From Arsenicitalea aurantiaca (GTDB taxonomy: Bacteria; Pseudomonadota; Alphaproteobacteria; Rhizobiales; Devosiaceae): 64,000 nt of DNA. The position numbers were made by a program, and so were the translations under genes. Below the pieces are notes generated by a model. The model was not told the origin of the DNA. It was given only the letters and a program-made list of their open reading frames with translations, and did not search any database. The stretch covers positions 251,765 through 315,764 of the forward strand of contig NZ_RZNJ01000001.1 of the NCBI RefSeq assembly GCF_003994485.1, given 5' to 3'. The stretch's first letter is position 1. Each line of letters starts with the position of its first letter. Positions 16,349 to 24,948 of this stretch are shown one piece after another.

Positions 16349-16475
16349 CAGGGGCAATTTTTGCAGATCGCAAGGCGCGTTAAGCCTCTCTTATGCCTCG
16401 ATCGGTCGTTCTGGTGACGGCGCTATGGTTTTTCCGTAGACTTGCATTTTAGCTTTCCGATTCAGGGTTGTGCGC

Positions 16476-17003
16476 GTGAGCGAACGTCAGGACATAGCGC
16501 AGGCGGTGGCCATCGGGCCGCGCATCGTCGCCTCGGGGGGCTTCGAGCTTCTCTATCGTGACGGCATGGCGCTGATCGAGGATGTCGCCGCCTATCTCGA
16601 CGGGGACGGACGGGGGGAAAGCCGGCAGTTGCCGCGCGAGGCCTCTTTCGTCTACGCCACCGAATCGATGCGCCTCACGACCCGGCTAATGCAGCTCGCT
16701 TCCTGGCTCCTCTTGCAGAGGGCGGTGAACGAGGGCGAACTCACCGCCGAAAGTGCGCGCTCCGAAAAGGAGAAGGTGCGTTTTTCCGCGACGCCTTCGG
16801 AGCGCGGCGGGCCAGGTTTCGAGCAATTGCCGACAAGGCTGCGCGACTATATCGCCAAGGGCGACCGGCTCTTCGACCGCGTTGTGCAGTTCGACAAGCT
16901 CGAGCGCGGGCTTCTGCCGCAAATGCCCCCCGAGGGCGGTGCGAACGGGGTGGCGGACCAGCTGGCCCGGCTCAAGGCCGCTTTCGGCCGGCTCCGCGAC
17001 TGA
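16476..17003 (+). CDS. DUF1465 family protein
   Basis: A 175-aa mostly helical protein. FELLYRDGMALIEDVAAYLDG, then YATESMRLTTRLMQLASWLL and LQRAVNEGEL are the conserved blocks of DUF1465, an alphaproteobacterial family of unknown function. GTG 16476 is preferred over GTG 16470 because AGGG (16464-16467) is 8 bases from the former and only 2 from the latter. The terminator shared with rpmE follows. Confidence 0.83.
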   Translation: MSERQDIAQAVAIGPRIVASGGFELLYRDGMALIEDVAAYLDGDGRGESRQLPREASFVYATESMRLTTRLMQLASWLLLQRAVNEGELTAESARSEKEKVRFSATPSERGGPGFEQLPTRLRDYIAKGDRLFDRVVQFDKLERGLLPQMPPEGGANGVADQLARLKAAFGRLRD

Positions 17004-17015
17004 CGGGCAGCCAAA

Positions 17016-17044
17016 GAAAAACCCGGCGCGAGGGCCGGGCTTTC
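17016..17044. terminator. Bidirectional terminator between the DUF1465 gene and rpmE
   Basis: CCCGGC ... GCCGGG around 17022-17039, with AAAAA on the left and a short T-run on the right. On the minus strand the stem is followed by TTTTTCTTT, a strong signal for rpmE. Confidence 0.75.
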
Positions 17045-17066
17045 CAGATTTTCGATAAGGGTCGGC

Positions 17067-17291
17067 TCAGTTGCCGAGCATGCCCTTGAAACGCTCCTTG
17101 AAGCGCGAGACGCGGCCGCCACGATCCATGAGCTGGCCCGTGCCGCCGGTCCATGCGGGATGGGTGGTCGGATCGATGTCGAGCTGGAGGGTGTCCCCTT
17201 CCTTGCCGTAGGTCGAACGCGTCTGGTAGGTGGTGCCATCGGTCATCACGACGTTGATCGTGTGATAATCGGGATGGATTTCTTTCTTCAT
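17067..17291 (-). CDS. rpmE: 50S ribosomal protein L31
   Basis: A 74-aa ribosomal protein: [20 protein letters not shown] at the start and the C-terminal block KERFKGML. The zinc-binding cysteine motif (CxxC ... CxxC) of zinc-containing L31 is absent. In its place are residues such as [20 protein letters not shown], so this is the zinc-independent (C-minus) type. It is a monocistronic gene with its own terminator. The call is certain. Confidence 0.95.
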   Translation of the reverse strand: MKKEIHPDYHTINVVMTDGTTYQTRSTYGKEGDTLQLDIDPTTHPAWTGGTGQLMDRGGRVSRFKERFKGMLGN

Positions 17292-17461
17292 GGCGGGAGC
17301 CTCTAATCAAAGGGGCGCCAGAAGCGCCCGCGATGCCTGAACCTTGGTTTGGCCGGGTTCATATAGAAAGTCCGGTCCCTTCGCAAGGGCATACCCCCTG
17401 CCGCAGCGCGGCATAGCGCGCGCTTGCGGGGGGAGGGCATCGTGCCTATTAAGGAGCCATC

Positions 17462-19306
17462 TTGAGAACCGGACCACGCATCATCGGGCAGGCCCGCGGG
17501 CATCGCGCCGGCCAGACCGCAAATGAGCAGGGCGGGGCGAAGACGTCGCTCCAGCCCTTGCGCCGGCTCATGCCCTTCGTTCTGGCCTATCCGCTCCGGC
17601 TGACGCTGACGCTCGGCTTCCTGCTAATTGCCGCGATCACGTCTCTCGCCATACCGGCGCTGGCGGGTCAGGTGATCGACCAGGGCTTCGTGCAGGAAAA
17701 TCTCGACATGGTCACCCGCTATGGCGGGATCATCATCGCCATCGCCGCGGTGATGGCGATCGCGAGCGGGGCGCGGTTCTATTTCGTCTCGGTTCTGGGC
17801 GAACGGGTGCTGACCGATCTGCGGCGGGCGGTGTTCGATCACCTGATGACGCTCGACGCGCGCTTTTTCGACACCCACAGGGTGGGTGAGCTGACCTCGC
17901 GGCTCAATGGCGATGTCGCGACCATTCGCGGCGCCATCGGCTCGAGCCTGTCCATGGCGCTGCGCGGGATCGTTACGATTGTCGGGGCGGTGGTGATGAT
18001 GTTCCTCACCAGCCCCTATCTCGCCATCGGCGTCGTCATCGTCATGCCGGCACTCATCATCCCGATGATCCTGCTGGCGCGGCGGCTGCGGCGGATGTCG
18101 CGGCGCACCCAGGATGCGCTGGCCGATCTCTCGGCGATGGCAACCGAGTCGCTGGGTGCAACCAAGACCATCAAATCCTTCGTGCAGGAGGCCAACCAGT
18201 CGCGCATCTATGCCGAGCACGCGGAGCTGAGCTATGGCGCCGAGGTGACGCGGCTTTTCGCGCGCGCCTTCCTCGTTGCAGCGATGATGTTCCTTGCGAC
18301 CGCTGCGGTGGTGGTGCTCGTCTGGTGGGGCGCACGGTCGGTCTTCGATGGGGTGGTGACGGCCGGCCAGCTCACCCAGTTCATGATCTATGCGCTGATG
18401 GCGTCGAATGCGCTCGCGGCGATTTCGGAGATCATGGGGATGCTGCAGACCGTGGCGGGCGCCACCGAGCGGCTGATCGAGATCCTCGACACCGAGCCGG
18501 CCGTGGCGCTTGTGGGGCCGGCCCTGGCGCTGCCCGTGCCGCCGCGGGGCGAGGTGACGTTCGACCGCGTCGATTTCAGCTATGGGGTGCGTGACGACGA
18601 ACCGGTGCTGCGCGACATCAGCTTCACCGTGCGCCAGGGCGAGACCGTGGCGCTGGTGGGACCTTCGGGCGCGGGCAAGTCGACGATCTTCGCCATGCTG
18701 CAGCGGTTCTACGACGTAACGGCGGGCCAGGTGCGGGTCGATGGCGTCGATATCAGGCGGGTCGATCCGGGCGCGCTCAGGCATCGCTTCGCCTATGTCG
18801 AGCAGGAGCCGGTGATGTTCGCCGGCACCGTCGCCGACAACATTCGCTTCGGCAAGCCCGATGCGAGTGACGCCGAGGTGGAAGCAGCGGCCCGCGCGGC
18901 CTTGGTGCACGACTTCGTCATGGAGCTCGACCAGGGCTATGACGCGATCGTCGGGGAGCGCGGAGTGATGCTGTCCGGCGGGCAGAAGCAGCGGGTCGCG
19001 ATTGCCCGGGCGCTGCTCAAGGACGCTCCGATCCTGCTCCTCGACGAAGCAACGAGCGCGCTCGACGCGCAGAGCGAGCAATTGGTGCAGATCGCGCTCG
19101 AGCGGCTGATGGAAGGGCGCACCACGCTCGTCATCGCCCACCGGCTTGCGACGATCCGCGACGCGGACCGCATCCTCGTGCTCGAGGGCGGCCGGCTGAT
19201 CGACGAAGGAACCCATGAGGAGCTGGTCAGAAAGGGCGGGCGGTACGCCGAACTCGCCCGGCTGCAGTTCCGCCTCGACCAGCCACAGACGGCGGTGGCG
19301 GAGTAG
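17462..19306 (+). CDS. ABC exporter, fused permease and ATPase (MsbA/ABCB type)
   Basis: A 614-aa half transporter. Residues from about 40 to 330 form the six-helix exporter domain, with helices such as LRLTLTLGFLLIAAITSLAI and VTIVGAVVMMFL. The nucleotide-binding domain follows: Walker A GPSGAGKST (residues 400-408), Q-loop region, signature LSGGQKQRVAIARALL, Walker B ILLLDEATSALD and the switch histidine in VIAHRLATI. It works as a dimer exporting lipids, drugs or peptides. No in-frame ATG precedes residue 37, and AAGGAG (17451-17456) sits 5 bases before a TTG, so TTG 17462 is the start. The substrate is unknown. Confidence 0.93.
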   Translation: MRTGPRIIGQARGHRAGQTANEQGGAKTSLQPLRRLMPFVLAYPLRLTLTLGFLLIAAITSLAIPALAGQVIDQGFVQENLDMVTRYGGIIIAIAAVMAIASGARFYFVSVLGERVLTDLRRAVFDHLMTLDARFFDTHRVGELTSRLNGDVATIRGAIGSSLSMALRGIVTIVGAVVMMFLTSPYLAIGVVIVMPALIIPMILLARRLRRMSRRTQDALADLSAMATESLGATKTIKSFVQEANQSRIYAEHAELSYGAEVTRLFARAFLVAAMMFLATAAVVVLVWWGARSVFDGVVTAGQLTQFMIYALMASNALAAISEIMGMLQTVAGATERLIEILDTEPAVALVGPALALPVPPRGEVTFDRVDFSYGVRDDEPVLRDISFTVRQGETVALVGPSGAGKSTIFAMLQRFYDVTAGQVRVDGVDIRRVDPGALRHRFAYVEQEPVMFAGTVADNIRFGKPDASDAEVEAAARAALVHDFVMELDQGYDAIVGERGVMLSGGQKQRVAIARALLKDAPILLLDEATSALDAQSEQLVQIALERLMEGRTTLVIAHRLATIRDADRILVLEGGRLIDEGTHEELVRKGGRYAELARLQFRLDQPQTAVAE

Positions 19307-19327
19307 CCAGCCCGGCTGCCCAGGCTG

Positions 19328-20353
19328 CTATTCGGTCAGCTTGAACTCGATGCGGCGGTTGCGGCGGAAGGCTTCCTCGGTCGTGCCCGGATCGATGGGG
19401 GTGAATTCACCAAAGCCTGCCGGGACCAGATGATTGGGCGAAACGCCCTGGTCGATGAGGTATTTCGCAACCGAAATGGCCCGGGCCGCGGACAATTCCC
19501 AGTTGGAGGGAAATTGCGGGGTATTGATCGGGCGGCTGTCGGTATGCCCGTCAATGCGCAGCACCCAGTTGATCTCGGGGGGAATCTCGGCCTCGAGCTC
19601 GATGATGGCCTGCGCAAGCTGGGCAAGTTCGCCCGTGCCGGCATCGGAGATTTCGGCCTGGCCGGCGTCGAACAGGATCTCTGACTGAAAGACGAACCGG
19701 TCCCCGACGACGCGCACATCGGCGCGGCCTTCAAGGATTTCGCGCAGGCGCCCGAAGAAATCCGAGCGATAGCGCGAGAGGTCCTGCACGCGCTGGGCGA
19801 GGGCGAGGTTGAGCCGGCGTCCGAGATCGGCAATGGCGGTGCGCGATTCGCTGTCGCGGAGCTCTGAGGCCTCGAGCGCCTGCTCGAGCGCGCCGATCTG
19901 GGCGCGAAGCGCGGCCAGCTGCTGGTTGAGAAGGGCGACCTGGGCCTGGGCCTCGCTCGAAAGCTCCTGCTGGGATTCGAGGTCGGCGGTGAGCCCGGCG
20001 ATGATGCGGTCGGCCTCGCCCTGTTCGCCACCGAGCCCGGCGAGTTGCGAGGCGAGGGTGTCGCGTTCGCCCTCGACGCCGGCAAGGGTCGCCGAGAGGG
20101 TGGCAATGCTGCTTTCGAGGTCGTCGGAATTGGCGCGTTCGAGCTGCAGAAGCTCGGTCAGCTCTGCGATCTGGGTGTTGAGGCGCGACAGGGCGGTGTC
20201 GCGACCGAGAATCTCCTGGCCGAGGAAGAACTGGGCCAGCATGAACAGCGAGAGTAGGAAGATGATGACGAGCAGCAGGCTCGACAGGGCGTCGACGAAC
20301 CCCGGCCAGTAATTGGTGACCTGGCTGCGGCGCGAGCGTGTCGATGCGGCCAT
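19328..20353 (-). CDS. MotB/OmpA-like stator partner with long coiled coil
   Basis: A 341-aa protein with one membrane helix near residues 22-42, preceded by WPGFVDALSS. Asp21 is placed like the proton-binding aspartate of MotB. A coiled coil (about residues 55-190) rich in Glu, Ala, Leu and Gln follows, then a C-terminal OmpA-type peptidoglycan-binding domain (RIDGHTDSRPI, NWELSAARAISVAKYL, GFGEFTP, RRNRRIEFKLTE). It is encoded 22 bases after its TolQ/MotA-like partner, as in stator pairs. Such pairs form proton-driven rotary units that anchor to the cell wall. No flagellar or gliding genes are adjacent, so the role of this pair is unknown. Confidence 0.85.
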   Translation of the reverse strand: MAASTRSRRSQVTNYWPGFVDALSSLLLVIIFLLSLFMLAQFFLGQEILGRDTALSRLNTQIAELTELLQLERANSDDLESSIATLSATLAGVEGERDTLASQLAGLGGEQGEADRIIAGLTADLESQQELSSEAQAQVALLNQQLAALRAQIGALEQALEASELRDSESRTAIADLGRRLNLALAQRVQDLSRYRSDFFGRLREILEGRADVRVVGDRFVFQSEILFDAGQAEISDAGTGELAQLAQAIIELEAEIPPEINWVLRIDGHTDSRPINTPQFPSNWELSAARAISVAKYLIDQGVSPNHLVPAGFGEFTPIDPGTTEEAFRRNRRIEFKLTE

Positions 20354-20375
20354 GTGCGGATCCTCTCGGGCCGGC

Positions 20376-21377
20376 TCAGTGCCGGCGCTCGTTCTCGCGT
20401 TCGTTTTCGCGCAGCATGGCTTCGATCAGTTCGCGCAGCTTGCGATTGGTTTCGCCCTGCTCTTCGATGTGGACGCGCAGATCGGCCTGTTCGGCGCGGA
20501 TGTGCTTGACCAGCCCGTCAATGCCGCGGGCGAGTTCGGCCATGGCGCGGATGGCGTTCTGGGAGGAGTTCGAGCTCTGCATTGTGGAGCCCAGACGCTC
20601 GAACATCATCTGCATCTCGTCGCCCGAGACGCCGAGGCCGGACGCCTGCATCTGCGTCATGGGGTGGTCGAGCTCGGTCATCGAGGTCATCCAGTCCTCG
20701 AGATCGGTATAGAAGGCGTTCTGCGCCTGGCTGGTCTGAAGATCGAGGAAGCCCAGGATCAGGGAGCCCGAAAGCCCGAAGAGCGAGGACGAGAAGGCCG
20801 TGCCCATGCCGCTCAGCGGCGCAGAGAGGCCGTCGCGCAGATTGCCGAAGATCGACGTCGTGTCCCCGGCCGTGACATCGAGCGACTGGATCACCGAGGC
20901 GACGGCCGTCACGGTCTCGAGCAGGCCGTAGAAGGTGCCGAGCAGCCCGAGGAAGACGAGGAGCCCGGTGAGGTAGCGGGAGGTGTCCTTGGCCTCGTCG
21001 AGCCGATTACCAACGGAATCGAGGATCGAGCGCATCGAGGAGGGCGTGATCACCGCTTCGCCGAGCCGGTCGCGCAGGATGCCCGCGACGGGCGCAAGCA
21101 GCACGGGCTGGCGGGAGGTGGTTAGCGCCCCGTCCTGCAGCGAGTTCACCCATTTGATTTCCGGGAAGAGCCGGATGACCTGCCGGAAACTCAGCAGGAT
21201 GCCGATGAACAGGGTGAAGAAGATCAGCCCATTGATGAACGGGTTGGCCCAGAAGAAGACGATGATGGTGTTGAACAGGATCGCTCCGACCAGCGCCACG
21301 AGGACGAGGAAGATGACGATTTTGACCAGATAGATCGTGGGACTGGCCAGATGATAGGGGTCGTATGTCTGCGACAT
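20376..21377 (-). CDS. MotA/TolQ/ExbB proton channel family protein
   Basis: A 333-aa membrane protein with four hydrophobic helices: about residues 14-34, 44-64, 134-155 (LLVFLGLLGTFYGLLETVTA, the conserved MotA/TolQ pore helix) and 186-212 (MGTAFSSSLFGLSGSLILGF). The C-terminal 120 residues are polar and end in a charged helical tail (RAEQADLRVHIEEQGETNRK). It forms the channel partner of the OmpA-like protein downstream. ATG 21377 is chosen because the upstream in-frame codons read into the suhB region without conservation. The call is sound at family level; the driven machine is unknown. Confidence 0.85.
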   Translation of the reverse strand: MSQTYDPYHLASPTIYLVKIVIFLVLVALVGAILFNTIIVFFWANPFINGLIFFTLFIGILLSFRQVIRLFPEIKWVNSLQDGALTTSRQPVLLAPVAGILRDRLGEAVITPSSMRSILDSVGNRLDEAKDTSRYLTGLLVFLGLLGTFYGLLETVTAVASVIQSLDVTAGDTTSIFGNLRDGLSAPLSGMGTAFSSSLFGLSGSLILGFLDLQTSQAQNAFYTDLEDWMTSMTELDHPMTQMQASGLGVSGDEMQMMFERLGSTMQSSNSSQNAIRAMAELARGIDGLVKHIRAEQADLRVHIEEQGETNRKLRELIEAMLRENERENERRH

Positions 21378-21482
21378 GGCCTCGTCCAAATTGACCGAAT
21401 TCGGCGCAAGCTTAGTCACAGCTTCAAGGCGTGACAATGGCTTAGGGCGGAAGGCCGGATAGGCTCCCGCCAATGGCGCCGA

Positions 21483-22277
21483 TCAGCGGATTGTGCGCAA
21501 CACCTTGAGGAGCTGGGCCTGCACCAGCTCGTTGCCCGCTACGACCTGACCGTTCCAGATGCTGCCGGTGCTGCCGGCATAATCGGTGATCGTGCCGCCG
21601 GCCTCGCGCACCAAGAGCTGGCCGGGCGCGACGTCCCAGGGGGCGAGGCCCGCTTCCCAGTAGAGGTCGAGCCGCCCGGCGGCGAGCCAGGCGAGATCGG
21701 TGGACGCACTGCCGGTGCGGCGGATGCCCGCAACGGCGGGATTGACTGCGCCCACCTGGCGCAGCGTCAGCGCGTCATTGTCGGTTCCGGTGAGGCGGAT
21801 GCCCATCGAAGCGACGCAATCGGCGAGGTGGCGGCGACCCGCGACGCGCAGGCGCTTGCGATCGTTGAGCCAGGCGCCACCGCCCTTTTCGGCGGTGAAA
21901 AGTTCGTCCATCACCGGGTTGTAGATGACCGAGGCGACGATCTCGCCGGCCCGTTCAAGCGCGATGGCAACCGCAAAGAGCGGGAGGGCGTGAAGGAAAT
22001 TGGTCGTTCCGTCGAGCGGATCGACGATCCAGCGGTGCTGGCCGTCGGTGCCTTCGATCTCGCCGCGCTCTTCCATCAGCAGGGCATAGGTCGGGCGGGC
22101 CTTGCGCAGCTCGTCATGGACGATCTGCTCGGCACGCCGATCGGCATTGGAGACGAAATCGGCCGGCCCCTTGCGGGAAACCTGCAGATTTTCGATCTCG
22201 CCGAAATCCTTGGTGAGCGACCGGCCGGCCTTGAGGGCCGCATTGACCATGACGTTGAGAAGCGCGGAACGGGCCAT
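21483..22277 (-). CDS. suhB: Inositol monophosphatase family protein
   Basis: A 264-aa Mg2+-dependent phosphatase. Motif A is WIVDPLDGTTNF, the upstream metal ligand glutamate lies in LLMEERGE, and motif B is WDVAPGQLLVREAGG. These are the complete inositol-monophosphatase signatures. Bacterial SuhB also acts in rRNA transcription antitermination, so the sugar-phosphatase activity may not be the only role. The gene sits 5 bases after the efp stop on the same strand, so efp and suhB likely share a transcript. The symbol is assigned by family and not by a proven function. Confidence 0.88.
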   Translation of the reverse strand: MARSALLNVMVNAALKAGRSLTKDFGEIENLQVSRKGPADFVSNADRRAEQIVHDELRKARPTYALLMEERGEIEGTDGQHRWIVDPLDGTTNFLHALPLFAVAIALERAGEIVASVIYNPVMDELFTAEKGGGAWLNDRKRLRVAGRRHLADCVASMGIRLTGTDNDALTLRQVGAVNPAVAGIRRTGSASTDLAWLAAGRLDLYWEAGLAPWDVAPGQLLVREAGGTITDYAGSTGSIWNGQVVAGNELVQAQLLKVLRTIR

Positions 22278-22282
22278 GGGGA

Positions 22283-22849
22283 TCAGTCGGCCCGACGCAG
22301 ATAGGTGACTTCCTCGGTATCGACGACGATGCGCTCGCCGGTGCCGACGAAGGGCGGGACCATGACGCGGACGCCGTTGGAGAGGGTCGCGGGCTTGAAG
22401 GAGTTGGCCGCGGTCTGGCCCTTCACGACAGGCTCGGTGTCGGTGATTTCGAGGGTGACCTGCTGGGGCAGCTTGATGCCGAGCGGGGTATCTTCATACA
22501 TCTCGACGGTCACCATCATCCCGTCCTGAAGGAACGCTGCGCGTTCGCCCACGAACTCGGTGGGGAGCTCGATCTGGTCGTAGCTCTCCATGTTCATGAA
22601 CACGAGCTTGTCGTCCTGTGGGTAGAGGAACTGGAAATCGCGCTGCTCGAGGCTGACGCGCTCGACGGTTTCGGCGGAGCGGAAGCGCTCGTTCAGCTTG
22701 GTGCCCCCGAGGATGGCCTTGAGCTCCACCTGGGCGTAGGCGCCGCCCTTGCCGGGCTTGACGTGATCGACCTTGACCGCGACCCAGAGGCGGTCCTGGT
22801 GCATGATGACGTTGCCGGGACGGATTTCGTTGCCGTTGATCTTGGGCAT
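22283..22849 (-). CDS. efp: Translation elongation factor P
   Basis: A 188-aa three-domain protein that rescues ribosomes stalled on polyproline. The N-terminal KOW-like domain includes [14 protein letters not shown], and Lys34 at the tip of its loop is the residue that is beta-lysylated in bacteria carrying EpmA. The OB domains follow (LTEFVGER-like, [31 protein letters not shown]). The length equals that of the E. coli protein. A longer reading frame extends upstream, but the conserved N-terminus [15 protein letters not shown] fixes the start. The modification enzymes are not in this window. Confidence 0.95.
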   Translation of the reverse strand: MPKINGNEIRPGNVIMHQDRLWVAVKVDHVKPGKGGAYAQVELKAILGGTKLNERFRSAETVERVSLEQRDFQFLYPQDDKLVFMNMESYDQIELPTEFVGERAAFLQDGMMVTVEMYEDTPLGIKLPQQVTLEITDTEPVVKGQTAANSFKPATLSNGVRVMVPPFVGTGERIVVDTEEVTYLRRAD

Positions 22850-22962
22850 GTGCTGAACTTCTTGGGGTTGGCGGCCCGGGCAGGGGCCGGACGGGCATGA
22901 TTGGCCGGCTTCTTGCCCCAGAACGGGACGCGGTTCAAGGGACTTTCGGGCGAAAGCCGGCC

Positions 22963-24210
22963 TTAGCGGATGGGCCGGCCGGCCGGAATCGGCGCCGTGA
23001 CCGGGGGGGTGGCGGTGCGGATCGGGGCGCTTGCGGCCGGGGTGGGCGCCGGGAGAGGCTGGGTGGGAGCGGTGCTGGTGCCCTCGGCGGGTGATGCCGC
23101 ATCCTCTCCTTCCGGCACCTCGGGCCCAGCCGCAGGCACGGCCTCCGGCGCGAGCCCGGCGATGGCTGCAGGCGGCCGGTTGGGCCAGTAGCGGGCCCGC
23201 TCTTCGGCGCGGTTGAGCTCTTCTCCCGAAAGCGAGGCGAGCATGCGGTCGAGGACGGGATCGGTAAGGCCCTGCCGGCGCGAGAGCGCACGCCAGAGCG
23301 CCGCTTCCTCGAGATCGATCTCGACCCCCTCGCCGGCGGCGAGAAGCTTGGCATAGCGGTTCTGCGCGACCGGATTGCCGCCATCGGCAGCCCGCCGGTA
23401 CCATTCGACGGCCGCCTCGAGATCGCGGTCGACCCCGCGTCCGAGATAGAGCAGGGTCGCATATTCGACCTGGGCGCTCGCGAGCCCGTCCTCGGCGGCG
23501 AGCAGGATCTGGCGGGCCCCTTCGCGCGGGTTGGGGGCGGTGCCTGCCCCTTCGATCAGCATCACGCCGTAATCGTACTGGGCCTCGGGAAGCCCGGCAT
23601 CCGCGGCGTCCTTGAGGAGGGTCGCGGCGGCGACGAGGTTGGGCTCGGCATAGACCCCTTCGATGTGCAGAAGGGCCAGATTGTACTTGGCGGGCATGTA
23701 GCCGGCGGCCGCGGACTTGCGAAAGAGCTCTGCGGCGCGCCGCCGGTCGCGCGGCACGCCTGCCCCGTCCTGATAGAGCATGGCGAGTTCGAAAGTGGCG
23801 AGCCGGTCGCCATTTTCGCTCGCGCGGGTGTACCAGCGGGCCGCTTCGGCGACATCGGTCGCAACGCCCAGCCCCTTGGCATAGATTTCGGCGATGAGCG
23901 TCTGGGCGGCGGCGTCATTGCCCTCGGCGCGCGGCATGGCGAGCTGCATGGCGGTGAGGTAATAACCGCGCTGGAAGGCGCCGAAGGCCTCGTCCACCCG
24001 TGCGCGGGTGCCGAAGACCTGCTGGCTGATCGAGAGGGCATCCTCGCGCGGGAGCTCGGTGGGCACCAAATCGATCGGCAGGTCGACGATCCCGAGATTG
24101 TCGAAGCGGAATTCTTCGGGCCTCAGATCCTCGATGGCGATTTCGGGTGCCTGGGCAAACGCAGTGGTCGCAGTCAGCACAAGGGCGAGCGCGAAAAGGC
24201 CGGCCCGCAT
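22963..24210 (-). CDS. Exported Sel1-repeat protein
   Basis: A 415-aa protein with a signal peptide ([20 protein letters not shown]) and a run of about seven Sel1-like repeats between residues 75 and 330. Each is of the A-x-x-x-Y-x-x-G-x-x-V/A-x-x-D-x-x-x-A type, for example [35 protein letters not shown] and [20 protein letters not shown]. The C-terminal 80 residues are Pro/Ala/Thr rich. Sel1 proteins scaffold periplasmic or signalling complexes. The start overlaps the stop of the ThiE-like gene by one base, so they are one operon. The exact role is unknown. Confidence 0.83.
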   Translation of the reverse strand: MRAGLFALALVLTATTAFAQAPEIAIEDLRPEEFRFDNLGIVDLPIDLVPTELPREDALSISQQVFGTRARVDEAFGAFQRGYYLTAMQLAMPRAEGNDAAAQTLIAEIYAKGLGVATDVAEAARWYTRASENGDRLATFELAMLYQDGAGVPRDRRRAAELFRKSAAAGYMPAKYNLALLHIEGVYAEPNLVAAATLLKDAADAGLPEAQYDYGVMLIEGAGTAPNPREGARQILLAAEDGLASAQVEYATLLYLGRGVDRDLEAAVEWYRRAADGGNPVAQNRYAKLLAAGEGVEIDLEEAALWRALSRRQGLTDPVLDRMLASLSGEELNRAEERARYWPNRPPAAIAGLAPEAVPAAGPEVPEGEDAASPAEGTSTAPTQPLPAPTPAASAPIRTATPPVTAPIPAGRPIR

Positions 24211-24812
24211 CAGGAGGCGCGCTCCAGCGCTGCGGCGAGGGCTTTGAGCGCCGCTGCTGGATCGGGCGCGACCCAGACGCTTTCGCCCAACGCCACGAAT
24301 TCGCAGCTCAGATCCTCGAGGCTCGCCGGATCGGCGGCCGGATCGGAGAGTACGCTCGGGATTTCCATCGTTTCAGCCCACCATTGCGCAAGATCCTGCT
24401 GTTCGGGATCGATAGCGCCGGAAAGCGGCCCAAAAATGATGTAGTCGGCGCCCAGTTCGCCGCGCGTCATCGCATCGTGCCTCGTGCCGTCGAAGGCGGA
24501 GCCGACGATGAAATCCGGCTTGAGCGCCGAGAGGGCCGCGCGAAGGTCGCGCTCGGTGCCAGTGACGTGCAGGCCGTCCGCGCCGAGGCTGCGGACGAGG
24601 TCAGGCTCGCCCTCGATCAGAAGCGCGACGTCCGCGCCCTGGGTCAGCGGGCGCAGGGCCGCGACGCGGCTGGCATAGGCTTCCGCCGAGAGGCTGCGCC
24701 GGGGCAGGAGGAGCGCTGCGACCGGCGCGGCGGCGAGGGCAGTGCGGACCAGCCCCGGGAGGGCGGCTGCATCTTCGGGCTCGGGGGCGATGAGATAGAT
24801 CTGGGCGGACAT
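24210..24812 (-). CDS. Degenerate thiamine-phosphate-synthase-like protein
   Basis: A 200-aa TIM-barrel protein related to ThiE/TenI. The block SLGADGLHVTGTERDLRAAL matches the ALGADGVHLG strand of ThiE, and VGSAFDGTRHDAMTRGELGADYIIFGPLSG matches the GADYVGVGP segment (region quoted in part only). The pyrophosphate-binding Asn-Asp pair and the HLGQxD motif of active ThiE are not conserved, because GEPDLVRS and HVTGTERD replace them. It may have lost synthase activity or use a different substrate. It is co-transcribed with the Sel1 gene. The assignment as a ThiE relative is likely, as an active ThiE doubtful. Confidence 0.7.
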   Translation of the reverse strand: MSAQIYLIAPEPEDAAALPGLVRTALAAAPVAALLLPRRSLSAEAYASRVAALRPLTQGADVALLIEGEPDLVRSLGADGLHVTGTERDLRAALSALKPDFIVGSAFDGTRHDAMTRGELGADYIIFGPLSGAIDPEQQDLAQWWAETMEIPSVLSDPAADPASLEDLSCEFVALGESVWVAPDPAAALKALAAALERAS

Positions 24813-24891
24813 GGGCCCACTTATATCCGGCGCGCGGCGATTGTGGAGTGGGGTTCGCTCACTTTGTCGTCGGGCAGGCCGGCAAGAGAAA

Positions 24892-24915
24892 GGGGGCGCA
24901 TTGGGATGCGCCCCC
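24892..24915 (-). terminator. Terminator of the class I aldolase gene
   Basis: GGGGGCGCAT (24892-24901) pairs perfectly with ATGCGCCCCC (24906-24915). On the minus strand TTTCTCTT follows. It lies 34 bases beyond the aldolase stop. Confidence 0.8.
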
Positions 24916-24948
24916 CCGAGAGGTCAGTCAGAACAAGCGCAGAGGCTG

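Noticed and set aside
19328-21377. Zorya phage-defence system.
   Set aside because: Only two ZorA/ZorB-like proteins are present. The neighbours are an ABC exporter, suhB and efp, with no ZorC, ZorD or ZorE, so a defence system is not supported.
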